Shown here piece by piece: positions 24,101 to 39,000 of a stretch of 64,000 nucleotides of DNA. The translations under genes were made by a program, and so were the position numbers. The notes under the pieces were generated by a model. That model worked only from the letters and a program-made list of their open reading frames with translations, was not told the origin of the DNA and ran no database searches. The stretch's first letter is position 1. Each line of letters begins with the position of its first letter. This DNA is from Sipunculus nudus (lineage: Eukaryota > Annelida > Sipuncula > Golfingiida > Sipunculidae), in assembly GCA_026874595.1 (NCBI GenBank), contig CM049318.1:2231741-2295740 (forward strand), given 5' to 3'.

Positions 24101-27100
24101 AAGATGGAAGGTTTGGGATGGAAAGTTTGGCTTAAAATGCATCCACAATCTTTCTAAATAAGTGGGTACTGTAACCTTGACCTTTGACCTCATGACCCCA
24201 AAACTGAACAGAATCTTGCTCTCCCCATATTGGCAAGACAGGTAAATGCGCAAAATGAAAAGTTTGGGATGAAAAGCTTGGCTTAAAATGCAGCCATACT
24301 CTTTTTAAATAAGTGAAACCTGTGACCTTGACCTTTGACCTCGTGACCCAAAAATCATTTAGGTTCTTGCTTAAGTGGTAGGCCATGTGTAAGTCAAGTT
24401 TTAAATCCATGTGTCAATACATCCTGGAGTTATCATCTGGAAATAAATCTGTGTGGATGGATGGATAGACAGAGAGAGAGACAAACAGACAGACAAACAG
24501 ACAGGGTGATAACTATATGGCACCCACTTGTGATCAATAAACACACCAGGTTTTGGGACACTAGATGTAATTACAGCTGAGAAACTTACATGATTGTTGT
24601 CATTTTATAGTGAAAAAATTTTAAATATTCGTTAAAGTAACAAAATACAGGTGGGGCCACCACTTTTCGGGAACTGACAAAACTAGTCATGGTCAATATT
24701 CAAGGCACGATTCATGACAATCCATGTATTAAATATCAAGATATTGGAGGTTTTGTATTATATTTTTGATTATTCTGGGGGGTACTTTCAAGCCCCATAG
24801 CTCGGAGGATATAGCTCGCAGTAACCTGATTTCAGGTTTCCAAGGAGATTTTTATTGACCTCCCTGGATATTCACTTAGGAGTTTCTAGGTCCAGCAGTT
24901 ACGATTTGTGCTAACGGACGGCCGGACGCCCGGACGGACGACGGACAATGCGCCATTCCTATACCTCAGTTGACTTACAGTCAGCTGAGCTAATAATGCT
25001 ATTTAATCGACTTGTTTCTTCCTAAACTCACTGAATGAGTATCTATTTGTCGACTGACGACTAGCAACCATCGTGCAGCCTTCTGACCATGCATGCATAT
25101 AATAAAGCGGTACGGCCTCTTTACACTAGGCGGCCTGCGCGTATCCCATAGACCGCTTTGGCCTTAATGTGCACGTTTATCTTAAATATGTTTAATTTTC
25201 ATAATGGAAAGTTTTCAGTGATCTGCTTGGTGGGCTATAACAAGCTTTATCAGTAAGATCACTTTATTCACGATTTACGGCAATGACCTGACCTTTGATT
25301 ATTATCTGGTAAACGCCCACGTTTTTGGAAACAAGTGTGTTTGCATCATTTCATTCAAATGAGGCTGCTTGTTGTGCCCTGACCAATAGGAAAGAGTCTT
25401 GCCAAGAGAATGGCGAGCAGAAGGATCGCTACTAAGGAGCCCTTTCCGGGTTGTAAAACAAGTGTGTAAACAGTTTAAGTATATTGTGACAAGAATCAAT
25501 TTTCTATAGGAACTTGTTATAAAAATCCATGGAGGGAAAATGATGTATCATTTACACCCTTTTGTCACTTTTCATCAAAAATTTAGGTCGCGCAAATTTA
25601 TTTTGCGGAGCGCATATTTTGTGAAAATATATCAGAAAATGAATGCTTTTTCAAAGACTGAAGTAGCCTAGTCACTTCAGTCTTGATCAAGACAACTTAC
25701 ACAGCAGAGATTCAGTATTTTACAACCATACGGTATGTATTAATCTAAGATTGTCATAACTTTCAGGTCACATGATAATAGTAACTATAACAGTGCCCCT
25801 GGAGTCCTGGTTGTCGTAAAATTACTCGAAAATATAAAATGATGGGAACTATAACAGTGCCCCTGGAGTCCTGGTTGTCGTAAAAGTACTCGAAAATATA
25901 AAATTATGGGAACTATAACAGTGCCCCTGGAGTCCTGGTTGTCGTAAAAGTACTCGAAAATATAAAATGATGGGAACTATAACGGTGCACCTTGAGTCCT
26001 GGTTGTCGTAAAAGTACTCGGTAATATAAAATGATGGGAACTATAATAGTGCACCTTGAGTCCTGGTTGTCGTTAAAGTACTAAGTAATATAAAATGTAG
26101 GGAACTTTAATAGTGCACCTTGAGTGTTGGTTGTCGTAAAAGTACTAAGTAATATAAAATGAAGGGAACTTTAATAGTGCACCTTGAGTGTTGGTTGTCG
26201 TTAAAGTACTAAGTAATATAAAATGAAGGGAACTTTAATAGTGCACCTTGAGTGTTGGTTGTCGTAAAAGTACTCGGTAATATAAAAAGATGGGAACTGT
26301 AATAGTGTACCTTGAGTCCTGGTTGAATTGAAAGTTCTCAGTAATATAAAATGATGGGAACTGTAATAGTGTACCTTCAGTCCTGGTTGAATTGAAAGTA
26401 CTCAGTAATATAAAGTGATGGGAACTGTAACGGTGCACCTTGAGTCCTGGTTGTTGTGAAGGTACTAAGTAATATAAAATGATGGGAACTATAATAGTGC
26501 ACCTTGAGTCCTGGTTGTCGTTAAAGTACTAAGTAATATAAAATAAAGGGAATTTTAATAGTGCACCTTGAGTGTTGGTTGTCGTAAAAGTACTCGGTAA
26601 TATAAAAAGATGGGAACTGTAATAGTGTACCTTGAGTCCTGGTTGAATTGAAAGTACTCAGTAATATAAAATGATGGGTACTGTAATAGTGTACCTTCAG
26701 TCCTGGTTGAATTGAAAGTACTCAGTAATATAAAGTGATGGGAACTGTAACGGTGCACCTTGAGTCCTGGTTGTCGTTAAAGTACTAAGTAATATAAAAT
26801 AAAGGGAACTTTAATAGTGCACCTTGAGTGTGGTTGTCGTAAAAGTACTCGGTAATATAAAAAGATGGGAACTGTAATAGTGTACCTTGAGTCCTGGTTG
26901 AATTGAAAGTACTCAGTAATATAAAATGATGGGTACTGTAATAGTGTACCTTCAGTCCTGGTTTAATTGAAAGTACTCAGTAATATAAAGTGATGGGAAC
27001 TGTAACGGTGCACCTTGAGTCCTGGTTGTCGTTAAAGTACTAAGTAATATAAAATGAAGGGAACTTTAATAGTGCACCTTGAGTGTTGGTTGTCGTAAAA

Positions 27101-30100
27101 GTACTAAGTAATATAAAATGATGGGAACTATAATAGTGCACCTTGAGTCCTGGTTGTCGTAAAAGTACTAAGTAATATAAAATGATGGGAACTATAATAG
27201 TGCACCCTGAGTCCTGGTTGTCATCAAAGTACTCGGTAATATAAAAAGATGGGAACTGTAATAGTGTACCTTGAGTCCTGGTTGTCATTAAAGTACTCAG
27301 TAATATAAAATGATGGGAACTATACCAGTGCACCTTGAGTCCAAGATGTCGTAAAAGTACTCAGTAATATAAAATGATGCATTGCAGGATAATAATCGCG
27401 GTGAATTTGTCATATCACAATGACTGATCGGATGCTTTCATTTACATACTCAGATATGACATCGGTACAACTTAATGGGTAGGCAGGGTAAACCATTAAG
27501 ATTTGTATATCTGGAGACAAAATATAATAAAAATACAAGGAGAATAAAACACTATTAACAAATGCCAACCTGCACAAACTTAATGGCCATATAACACACA
27601 TAAAGGTAAATCAGGTATTAATCAAAATTTAAAAAATCGGGAGTTAGATATAAACGGTCGTGGCGTTATTGTACTTACCGCTTTAAACATTTCGTAAGCT
27701 TTGTTCACATCGTAACTCCGTGCTGAAAAGACAGAAACAGGCATGCCGTAAACAGGGATGTCTTAAACAGGTGTCCTTGATGAAAGCTGACATTACATCT
27801 TTTGAGTCGTGAAAACACAGCCCAGAAACAGATGGGAGTAAATATTTAACTTTTTAGGTAATGTGTTGTTCTTATTTTTCAAGTTACACCCTTTGAAAAA
27901 TGTTTGTGGATTAGTTCTGCCACTGAAGATTGTATAGCTCCAGACGTGGAACAATTATTTGTGTTAAAATATCTTGCTAAAGCAGTTTTATACTCGTTCG
28001 GTGATCTGGTAAACTCCTACTCTCTTAATAAAAACCGCCTGGGAAATTTGTTTGGTGACCTACGAGATGCACATACTTGCATCTTTCTTTAAACAGACAC
28101 GTGAAAGTTTAAAATAGGAGGAAGAGGCGAAAAGCAGACGGCCTTCCTCGTAGGAGGAAGAGGCGAAAAGCAGACGGCCTTCCTCGCCACCTGGTGGGGG
28201 GAATGCAGAGCAAATAATTTGAGTCTCACTTATCCGGTGATTAAGTCTCACTTATCTGGTGATTAATTCACTGTATTTAAGTTATATATTTAACTCTTTA
28301 TATTTTGTATGGGAATATCCCTGCATTGTACATTTATATTCGTATGTTTAAATGTTAACTTATGTGGAACAAATCGGTAAATGAGATCTAAAGATGCGTA
28401 ACTGTGCATGTTTCAAACGAAAATGTCATATACATTGATTGAATATTTTATCAGAAAGGAAATAATGTCATACAAAATTGGAATCTAAGGCGTTTTGAGG
28501 AAACAGAAGAGAACAGCTTCATTCAAGAAATTCATACACATTTTGGCTCATTTAACCCTCAAAGTTTGAGATACATCCAGGGCATCAGCGAAAACTAAAA
28601 ACCACGAAATATACTTTAAAATGTAAACTGTTCGACGCTGCTTAATTAATCTTGACGACAAAAATGTCAAACCTTTCAGCCATCGTAACAGGTAACGGTC
28701 TGTGTAGTCTGGCTTCAGGAGAGATCCGAGCTTCTTCTTAAACTGTAACAAAACAAACACATGTCGTGAGTTTAATTAATGCAAGTACTAACGTAGAAAT
28801 AATCAGTATTCTACAGATATATGGAGTCATAACATGCAATATTAGTTTTATTATTTTAAAATTAGTAATACGGATTTTAAATATTTGGTTATGGCAGTTA
28901 TGGAAGTAATAGCCTCAACTTGAGGCTGGAGATCAAAAGACAAATGAATTTGTATTTTAAAATGTCCTATTTGCATATGCATTTAAGTACAGGGCTCCCG
29001 TCAGGTAATCTGTATTTGTATTTTGAGTAGAACACTCTTTAATTTTCAAATGCAAATGCAGCTCTGAAGGCCTGATAAATATTCCGTTATCTTTCAATGA
29101 GATGCTGATATAATATCTTGGTACTATTTTGTGAAATTGGTTATTTTTTTTATCGATGTTCACAATCTATTGAAAGATGGATTCATATCGCCAATGAAAT
29201 GTGTCAAAAACCGAGTTCACCCAGAATGCTTTGTTGCTTGTGTTCCTCATCCTATTAGCCTCCATCCCATATTCGAGAAGAAACATGTAATACTTCAAAA
29301 GTTATAGGGGTCATAAGAATCCCAGAGTTAAGGAATAGACCTTGATGATCAAGGCCAAGGTCGCCATTTTCCCGAACTCGTCCAAAAAATTGTTTGAAAG
29401 AACTCGATTGTCAAATTTGTGGGAAAATATGTAACACTGATAAAGTTATCAGGTGCATAAAAAATGCTAACGACGATAAAAACAAACTTCGGCTTATTTG
29501 ACATATAAGATACTTGTCAAGTTCACCCGTTTTCGAACTAATCGGAGAAGTTGACTGAAACAACTTGTGTGTCAACTTTGAAATACCTTGTGTGCCCATT
29601 GTTACCGCTACACAGGTTAACAAATGATGAGTATAAACTGTCAAACCCGTAAAAAGCGTGCTTGATTTATTGTTACCGAGATTTACACCAAAATATCACG
29701 TTGAGATGTTCTAAGTTATATCTTAATTTTCAATTAATCCCATGAAATCGTTTTGCGGACAACACACCCACACCCACAAAACCGACAGAAAACAACATCA
29801 TTCGCTTCACACAGGTTCATAATAATAAACGAACTCCCAGCTCCTCGAAAAACACACTGAGGGTGACTCGGATAATATTCCGTTTATGACATGGAATGTC
29901 TTCATACCGGGTCAGCTTACAGCTGCATTTATTTGATTCTCCACATTTATTTATTACAGGCCAGCTCGGCGCTTACTCCATTTGTCTTCATGTTTACACA
30001 TTCCACATCTTCAGATAACTTGTCAGTTTCGTCTCCTCTGTAATCTGCGCACCTGCCCCGGGCCAGGGGCTCGGTACCAGTCGGAGTCTCTGCAAACGAT

Positions 30101-33100
30101 GGTTTAACAAATTACGCGTCTTTTTTTTAAAACAAGCAACCGGCTTTTGCAATTTTTAAAAGTTATCTACCGCTACAAACAGTTTAGGCGAGCAAATAAC
30201 AGGCTGTCAGAGTGCCTTTACATCTAGGTCTGAGGAACACATTATAAGGCTCCATGAGTATGCAGATATTTTCGTAATTTTTGACATCGCCTCATGGCCT
30301 ACAGGTACACAGTCAATTAACATTAACCAAACCAATCTTTAGCATTTTTTGGTGTACTTTCTAATAACACCAAACATGAGCGAGTTTTCCGTTTTAACTC
30401 AGCATTTTGGTAAACCCCTCGGCATGTCTGTTGAATTTATGACCGCTTAAACACAATCATGGCTCGCACGTGTTACAGGACGCAGGCAGCTGGCAGGCGA
30501 TACAGGCATAACTCGTCACCATAGAGACGGGGTTTCAGGTTGAGTTGTGAGTTCACATGTATTAACTTGTGTTAAATAATCATCCGTAGCATAGTGTAAG
30601 GATTATGGGTGGTTTTACCACAATATGAATGCGATGCATTCCTCGATATTGCTTGTATTACGACTCAAGTAGCCATATATACCAGCCCAATTATCATTGC
30701 CTACTGAGTCGGGTTGTCACGGCTATTCCTTTCATTATTTTCTCCTCGTATATCATGACCTCATCAAACCCTGTCCTCATAAATGTGCGGGGTGGCGGAG
30801 GGGGGGGGGGTGTCAACTTGCGCACAGACGAACGCCTGGATGTCGCAAGTCGCATGTAGGGATAAGGATATAATGCAAGTAAATAAAATATTACTTTGAC
30901 GAAAAAAAAACGGATCTGTGAAAAATTGCTTGGTTTGATGGCTTTGTTGACTTTTACAATATCTCATTGACATCTGTGGAAATTTGCCACTCATTAGCCA
31001 GCGTCGGTTTTTCTTCTGCAGAAACCCTCCCGGCTTTATTTACAAAACATCACGCTAAATGCGCATCAAAATAGTTAGCGTTCCGTGGTCTGCGGTGTAT
31101 CTGTGTATCAGAGAGCCAGAGGGGTAAATCATTTAGCCCTAAAAAAGGGTACTTGCCACCGTTTCAGTTTACTGTATGATGGTTTTGTAATACCCACGCC
31201 CCACTCTAATAAATACTAACATCTGGAACAAATTCTTCTATTTTTTTTTTCTTTGCAGCACTGCGTCTCGGCAGGTTAGTTCGACTGCGGGAGTCGCATG
31301 GCCATTTCGGGTGTGAGCTAGCCCACCGTTTTGCAGCTGTTGGTCCTACAGTTATACGAGGCTATAGTAACTGCAATTTCCCCTAGCGATGAAGTACAAG
31401 ATATCTTCCTCGTCAACCTCAGTCAGAAGACAATAACCTTCTGCTGTATCTGTTTACGGTTGTTAACTAGTCACGAATAACAATCGGTGCTTTGTTTCTG
31501 ATGTAATTTTCACGGCGTCTGGACTGCACATTTCAAAGTTTTAACATAGATGGCATTTTAGCAGACCTTACATGCAGATTTCTAATTTGTCATTTTATGG
31601 AAAATTCTAGAAAAGCCACACCGCTAGCTAGAATGCTCCGAAACAGGTTTTTTTTTTCCTCTTTCACTCATAATGGGTTATGACTGAAATGCATGCTTTT
31701 TAATTGATTAAATCTCAGTAAATATATGGGTTTCATATTTAATATTTGGTATGTAATTAGTAATATATCTTTTCCGGAAAGCTTTTCTTTCTATTTTGTA
31801 TAACTCAGATATATAAGAAGTTATTTGTTATTTTTCATTTGACAATAGCAATTTATGCCCTCAAAATTTGAAAGCATAATTTTATGCATGATGGCATGAA
31901 AAAAAGGCCTTGGGGTATTTCGATATTAGCTAAAAATAAACACTTGCTTACTTTCATGGGAGGCTTGGAATAACTCAGTCCTTAAAAATATATAATTTTT
32001 GTTATGTAAAAAAATCAAATTAATTTATTCCAAGTACTTTCATCAAACACATACCATGAGATAGAAAAATGTCTCAGCTCTAATATGATGTATAATTTGT
32101 ATGGTCAGGTCTGACAAAATATTTTTACGGTTTATGGAGAGGGTTGAGTCAGATTTATCAACTGATTATGCTACCTTAACTTATGTTAACGGGAATGTTA
32201 TAAAATAGGGGACTGAGGTGTCGTGCTTCGCGCCCAAAGGTACCTAGTGTAGTCCACTCCAGAAAATGTAGAGGAAATAGTGATATCTCTACAAAAACAA
32301 GGACAAGGTGGTGCTTGAGCGCTCACCTATACGCTCCCAACTCAGCGGTTATAGACAGCAGTCGCAGGTCCCTTTTTTAATTTCAACCACGGCTTTGTAT
32401 GGCTAGGTTCTCTGGGCATGGCCACCAGAGGGGGCACAGACCAAAGAATTGCAATCGGATCAAACAAGGCGCAGTATCGCATTATGCATCCAGCCCTAAT
32501 TAAAAACATGCGATATTTTGTTGCACTTTAAGTTTCAGCGAGTTGCACGAAACAACCTCATACAGAAAACCAGAAGACCAGAAGCAAAATTATAAAATAT
32601 CAGTCCAGGAGACAAAATAATAAAATATAGTTCGTATTACATGTGTAAATGTGTTCTTATTTAACAGACAGTGTCACGGGACCAATCCTTTATATAAGAA
32701 AACATCCCTGGGCAAAGGGATAAATTCATGTGTAATTAGTCAACCGAAAGCTGACAAGATAACGTGCATTTTAAAGTTTGCTGAAAAATATGTGATTTTT
32801 TTTCGAATAATCCGCAGTAGAGATGGTGACTCTATTGAATCAAATGACTTGTCAAAGGAACGTCTGTTGTTGTTAAAACGATTGCAAATATTCTTTCATT
32901 AAATGCTATTTACAGTCCTGAACATGCCATGTCTTTTAATATCAAACACCATCAAACTATGTGAGATACTTTCCTAGATAATTGCCACTTTGAAAAATCT
33001 GTCTTAGTTATCAATAGACTTGCTCGCGAGGGGGGAGGGTTAATGTATAACATGGTTTATTTTCCTGTGGCACCTAATGGTTCTTTAGCTGTGTTTCACA

Positions 33101-33717
33101 AACTGTCAGATTACATCTTTATATGATCATCAAGAAACAGCAAAAATGCCGCTGCGATTGTTTTAATGAGAAGTGTATTTGATGTCTATAACATAAAAAT
33201 AACGCGGTTGTCAGATTCGCAACATTCGTCTCTTGAATGTAGAGTTTTTATATGTTTGTTACGTATTTTTTGTAAAGTCTGTTACTAGCCGTACTTTCAT
33301 CTGATTTTCAATAAACGCTCGTTTTTTTACATTCTACATGTATATACAAAGTTAAGGAGGGTGGCAGATTTACCCTTCACCTATAGAGAGCCAACATTAT
33401 AAGCGTTTTAGTTCCAGTAGAAGCTCAAGTTGTATCGAAAACTTCTATAAAATTACGAAAGCAAAATATTCGTTTTTCCTCTCACCGTTTACATGTAACA
33501 GGTTACTACATTTACACAAGAGCAATTATTTGTTACATTGTTCAGTTGCTAACGGAATCGAACATATACATTCCTACAAAATGCATCTCCTTGCATTTGA
33601 TTATTGTTTGACCGCCGGCATTTACATTTACAACGGTACCTATATTTACATATATATGTGTGTATATATATATATGGATCAAAAACATCAATTAATGCAG
33701 TGACTCAGGTAGTAAAG

Positions 33718-33749
<32 letters not shown>

Positions 33750-34950
33750 TAAGAGTTAAAGAGTGCAATGATCTTCATAGAATCCGAGACAAAGATAAAG
33801 CTCTACCAGGAGGCGCACGTGACCAGGAACACGCATTGGTTTCTGGAGCTTGGTATGCATTACTTAAGAAAGGACTCAAAGAGTCCCTGTCCAAAGAACA
33901 GCACTTCCAGCAATGCCTTGAGCGCTCAACCTAATATCTTTATTGCATTCACTGAAATGCCCTAAAATACCACAATTAAAGACAACAGCCCCTCATGAAA
34001 GGTCTCAAAATGTAGTGTTTATGAACAAAATTGCTCTTTTATCATACAAAAACAAATATTCAGAGCTAAGTCTCCCGGTCATAATGTGGTCTGGTAAAGA
34101 ATTTAAAATGGTTGGTTGAATATAAAGAGTGCTTATAAAGCATTGTATTAAAGATAATTAAACTTTAACGCGCTGAAATAATACTTAGGTACGCAAACAA
34201 TTAGGACTTTGTATTTTTGCTCTCATTTATATCCATTTAATATTCATAAACATATAAGTTAATAGTTATAACTAACTTTATATACACAAACATGTGTGTT
34301 AACCTAAATGGTTCGATATTTGTACGTGTAATATATGAGTGTGTATGTAAGGTTGTGGATGCATATTTGGAGCACGCCGCGACATAACATAAGCCGTGAT
34401 GGGCGAGGCGGCCCGCCGCAGTTTGGGTTTTAGTACTTGTTAACGACGTGATACACAACTTTCAGACTTCTGAAGTCTTACAAAGGGATAATGAATACAG
34501 CAAGTTATGGCGGCATTAATGTTTCCGCGCTGACATTAACCGGCTTCATAAGATCCAGGTATTTAACGGGGACAATGCCGACGTCGCTAGCGTCTAAAAA
34601 ACTGCTTGTTTTCACACCTTCAAAGTGCACTTTTTATTGACATGGCTAAACACAACGGCCATAGACAACAGACCATACAATGGATTGTATAGACACAATA
34701 TCTATCTTCTATATATACGTGGCGTGCGTGTGAATGGTTCACTTCTTCTGTATGATATATTTATTATAATGTGTGAATAAACACTTAATTGATTTTGCAG
34801 GAAATCTATCTGTCAGGATTTGTAAACTATATTCGTATATGCAGGTACAGTTATAAATGTAACACACATACATAGATAAAAAGATGGATGGATCGACTGA
34901 CGGATGGATGTATGGCTTTTCTAACAAACAAAGCTCCCCCCCCCCCCCCC

Positions 34951-34981
<31 letters not shown>

Positions 34982-35999
34982 GCACACACTCGCACACATC
35001 GCATCAAATGTGGGTGTTCACTGAGTTTACTCTGTTACTTTTTGCTCGTAGATTTTCAATCAAGCAATGTTGAGTAATACTAAACAATTGTAAGTGTGCA
35101 TTGATAAGTTTTCGAGTAATGCCTTTGAAATTACACCATATGACCCCTTGTTTCTTTTTTCACATACTTTAATTTAATTAATAAATAGTGAACTATATAA
35201 ATATTCCCGTTGAAAAACCTGTTGTCAGTACTCACCTCGGCCAACGACTTCTGCTCCTTTGGTGTCATGACGGTACTAGTTCCGTTTGCCAGCCTCGTCT
35301 TCGCGTCTGATCCGTTCATTGTATACTACAAAACATATTTTTAAAATTTATAAAGACAGCATAAAGCTAAAGATATGTCCATACACAAACATCTGCTGAA
35401 CATATACTATATATACCACTATATATGAAATATAACACTACCACTGACTCAACATAGAAACGATAAATACTGTCACTGTTAAACAACGGGAACTGTTTGT
35501 TACTTATATACAGTAGAACCTCCAAACAATTGGCAGTGGTTTTGAACTGCAAGTTCCCGTTTTGGAGTGATTATACGGAGTTTACACATTTCCGTCTGGG
35601 GCATTCGTAGTACAGATAGAACGTAGCAGAGAATTGTGTGCAATAGAGGGGCTGTATGCAACTCTTATTTTGTATTTTCCTGGAAGTAATCAAAAATATC
35701 TGGAATCCTTAAACGGCGGGAGTAAGAGGATGCCATTCCAGATGGACGGTTTCCATTTGGACGGGTTTGATTCTATCGTCAGACCTGAAAGTTTACAGAG
35801 CGGGCTTGTGGCGGTGTGTGTGTGTGTGTGTTTTTATTTCAGTAAACTTATATTCACGCACTCTAACATGGAATATGTGGCAAAATACTAAATAGAGATC
35901 CGGGTAAAATATAATTTTTATAATATACACCGAAACATTCTGATCGATTTTAACGTTTTTTATTGAAAGACACGTGTATGGACTATGTCCCCTTAAGGA

Positions 36000-36041
<42 letters not shown>

Positions 36042-39000
36042 ATTAATTCATATAGCGCAAATGTTCATCAATGTTCTATGCGCTTCACATAAAAATATCA
36101 GTTATTTAAAAAAACACATAAAAGATATCCATAATTTGATACTTCATCACAATATTACATAATTTTAAAAAGTTTTAGAAATGTATGTTTAAATAATAAC
36201 AAGAAGTTCAGTAAAAAACTGAACAAGAGAGTTTTAAGGTGTTTTCTAAAAGATGCTTGTGAAATTGGTTCTCGGATAGCTAAAGGTAATTCATTTCATA
36301 ACATGGCACACCAAGTGTTCTGTAAGGCCTAGCCCCATAATGGTTCCATGCCTTCAAGACATCAAGCTTCCATTGGTTAGATGATGATCCCAAGGCTCTG
36401 CGGGGTTGATATAGACAGCAAAGATCTTTGAGGTATTGTGGTACAGTGGTAGAGTGCAAAGTTTTCTTTAGGTTGCTGAGATCTAAAATGTAATTCTCTG
36501 TCTTACAGGGAGCCAGTGTAGATCTTGTAATACTGGGGTGACATGTTCCCCGTATGATGCACCACTATCAGCTTGCTGCGTTGATTTGAACCAACTGTAG
36601 TTTGTGCACTGCAGCACTCGGACTTCTCGGAGGCTCCAAGGAGGAGGACATTATATGGTAGTCCAGGCGTGACAGGACTGTAGGAGTAATATATAATTAT
36701 ATATTCACCCTACGGTTAACCAAATGAAGTACCTTTGCAGTCCCTTTAACAGCTAGATTAAGATGTCACAAATATATACGAAAAAAATATATAAATAGCC
36801 TTTTAATAAGGTAATATAATACAAATACTTATATTGATATTTTGAAAAAAAAAAATTCAAAACCTAAAGTGCTATGAAAGTTGGTTTGTAAAATACATGA
36901 TGTAATATGATACCACAAAGAGGTGAATAAAAGAGAAATAAAAAGACAATCAGCCGTCATATTATTAATTAGATAAAAGTAAAAATGTACTTATATACTA
37001 AGTAACTAACTATTGATCACTCTTGAGAGTGTGAATCGATACACACATGATATGTCATTTTTTATTAAGAAGACAATAACTGCTATATGGGTCAGGGTCG
37101 CCAACTGTATCAGATCAGAGTAAGCTTGACAAACTTGTCAATTGCCACAACATCACACATTGACTCTCAACTCCCGCGTGCCACCACGCTCCAGACGCAT
37201 TAACTTCCGCATGAGGTCGCTTTATCATGTACACTGTAAAGATAAGAGGAAAACGGGGAATGATCCCGGGCGAAGAAAGCATTTAATCACTGACGGGTCG
37301 TCTATTAATAGCCTGATACTGACTTAGTGTCACTTCATCTTGCCACACTATAAATGGTTATACCCGCGCAGGTGAGACAGCTTATATACATACGCCTTTA
37401 AGTTACATAAGCGCGGGCACTTCTCATGTGGCCACATACAAGTTGATGTATAGCAATACCATGATAGGAATACTTGAAGAGGATTCAATGGTTATGCTAG
37501 ACGTTGATGGGTTTATTGGTGTGTTATGACACCATACAACATCATGATATACTTTATGTTCACTCTAAGGTAGAAAGGTACAGTCCAACCTCGCTTGGTG
37601 ACCACCTCGATTAAGCGACCACCTGAAAATAACGACCACTTTTTGACGGTTTCAATTTTTTTTGCTCTTTGTATCAGACCTCGCTTGGACGACCACCTTG
37701 AAAATGCTACCACTTTGTCGAGGTCCCGCCGGTGGTCGTAATGTACTTGTAAATTAGAAGGCAGGCGGTGGATCTGGAAAGGGGCTTCTCCATATAGCTA
37801 TTCTTGACACTTATTTAATATAATTTATTATATTTAATTATAGTTTATTTATAAAAAATCTATAATGGGAGAAATTAAATTGGCCATATATCTTGGTGAA
37901 CGTCTCAAGTAATTGTACCTGTATATAACATAGTCCAAACATTTAATTACAACTGTTTTCTTTGATAGGGTACAATAACACTTATTATATGTTGGTTGGC
38001 CGACCACGGCAAAACGGTCCATTGATTCCACTGGGGTTTTAATTTTTTAAAATGCAGTACATTTTCTTCATTTGTCGATGATGAAAAAGATCAGATAAGA
38101 TATACTTTATTTATCCAAAGCTTGGGAATTACAAAGTTCTAAGAGTGGCCAGAGTATATCTAAACAAGTGACCCATTGATCATGACGCTCAGCTGCCAAG
38201 CATGACCTGCGAATTCATGTGCTGAAATTCAAAATTCCAGTCGGACAACAAATATCCTCTAAAAGGTACCAAACATTAAAAACAAAATCACAGAAACTGC
38301 ACTGACAAAAGAATTCCTAAGGTGGCTACCTGGCAGACATAATGGATTTCTGACAAGTCTGACATTTGATATGACACATCCTCTAATAAGAGACCAAACT
38401 TGTGGCAAGTGCTCCAAAAAATGTGACATTGATGAATGTCCAAAACAATTCAAAAGGCATGGTCAGGTTGGAGAGTTCTCATATCAGATTTATGGACATG
38501 AAATGTTAAAAGGGTAAGTCAAATATTTTTTAATTATCAACTTGCTTTTCAGTGGGATCAGCAGTGTGGGTAAACTCAAAAACCTGAAAGTAAAGAAATG
38601 CAGAAAGCATCACTTTTAAGTCTTGTAATCAGATAAAGCCATCCTAAATCCATGTACGGACCCACATTTCATCAGAAAAAAAAACTCTTGCTGGTATATC
38701 TGATGATTTGTACAAAAATATTCAGATATCTATGAAACTAAGATTATTGCTACGATTCAATAAAATAAACTGCAAAATGTTCCAATCATCTTATAAATCA
38801 GCTAGCTGCTTAATCTTAATACTATACTCTCATAGTCTTCATGCCTGGCCGAAGCATTCCGGCAACAGTTTGTTTGTTATGTACTAATGAGGTTCTTATT
38901 ACTCAACGATATTTTACAAAAGGGAGTCATATATCACAAGTGTCACTCACAATTACGGCCACACAGTGAGATGGGTCATTCGGAGTGCAATGGTTATATT

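Larger units (their letters stand above)
28743..35235. other. SEC14L intron 2 interior
   Basis: 6.5 kb. Besides the two exon-like ORFs listed, it holds a repeat-like block at about 29220-29640 (two similar segments with agttcacccg/agttcacccag), a poly-G run near 30795, a (GT)n tract at 33726-33750 and a GC-richer patch near 34370-34430. No further exons were recognised. Confidence 0.45.

Noticed and set aside
26235-27333. Minus-strand ORFs of 67-97 codons with YSSHHFILLST repeats
   Set aside because: By-products of the 64-bp minisatellite.
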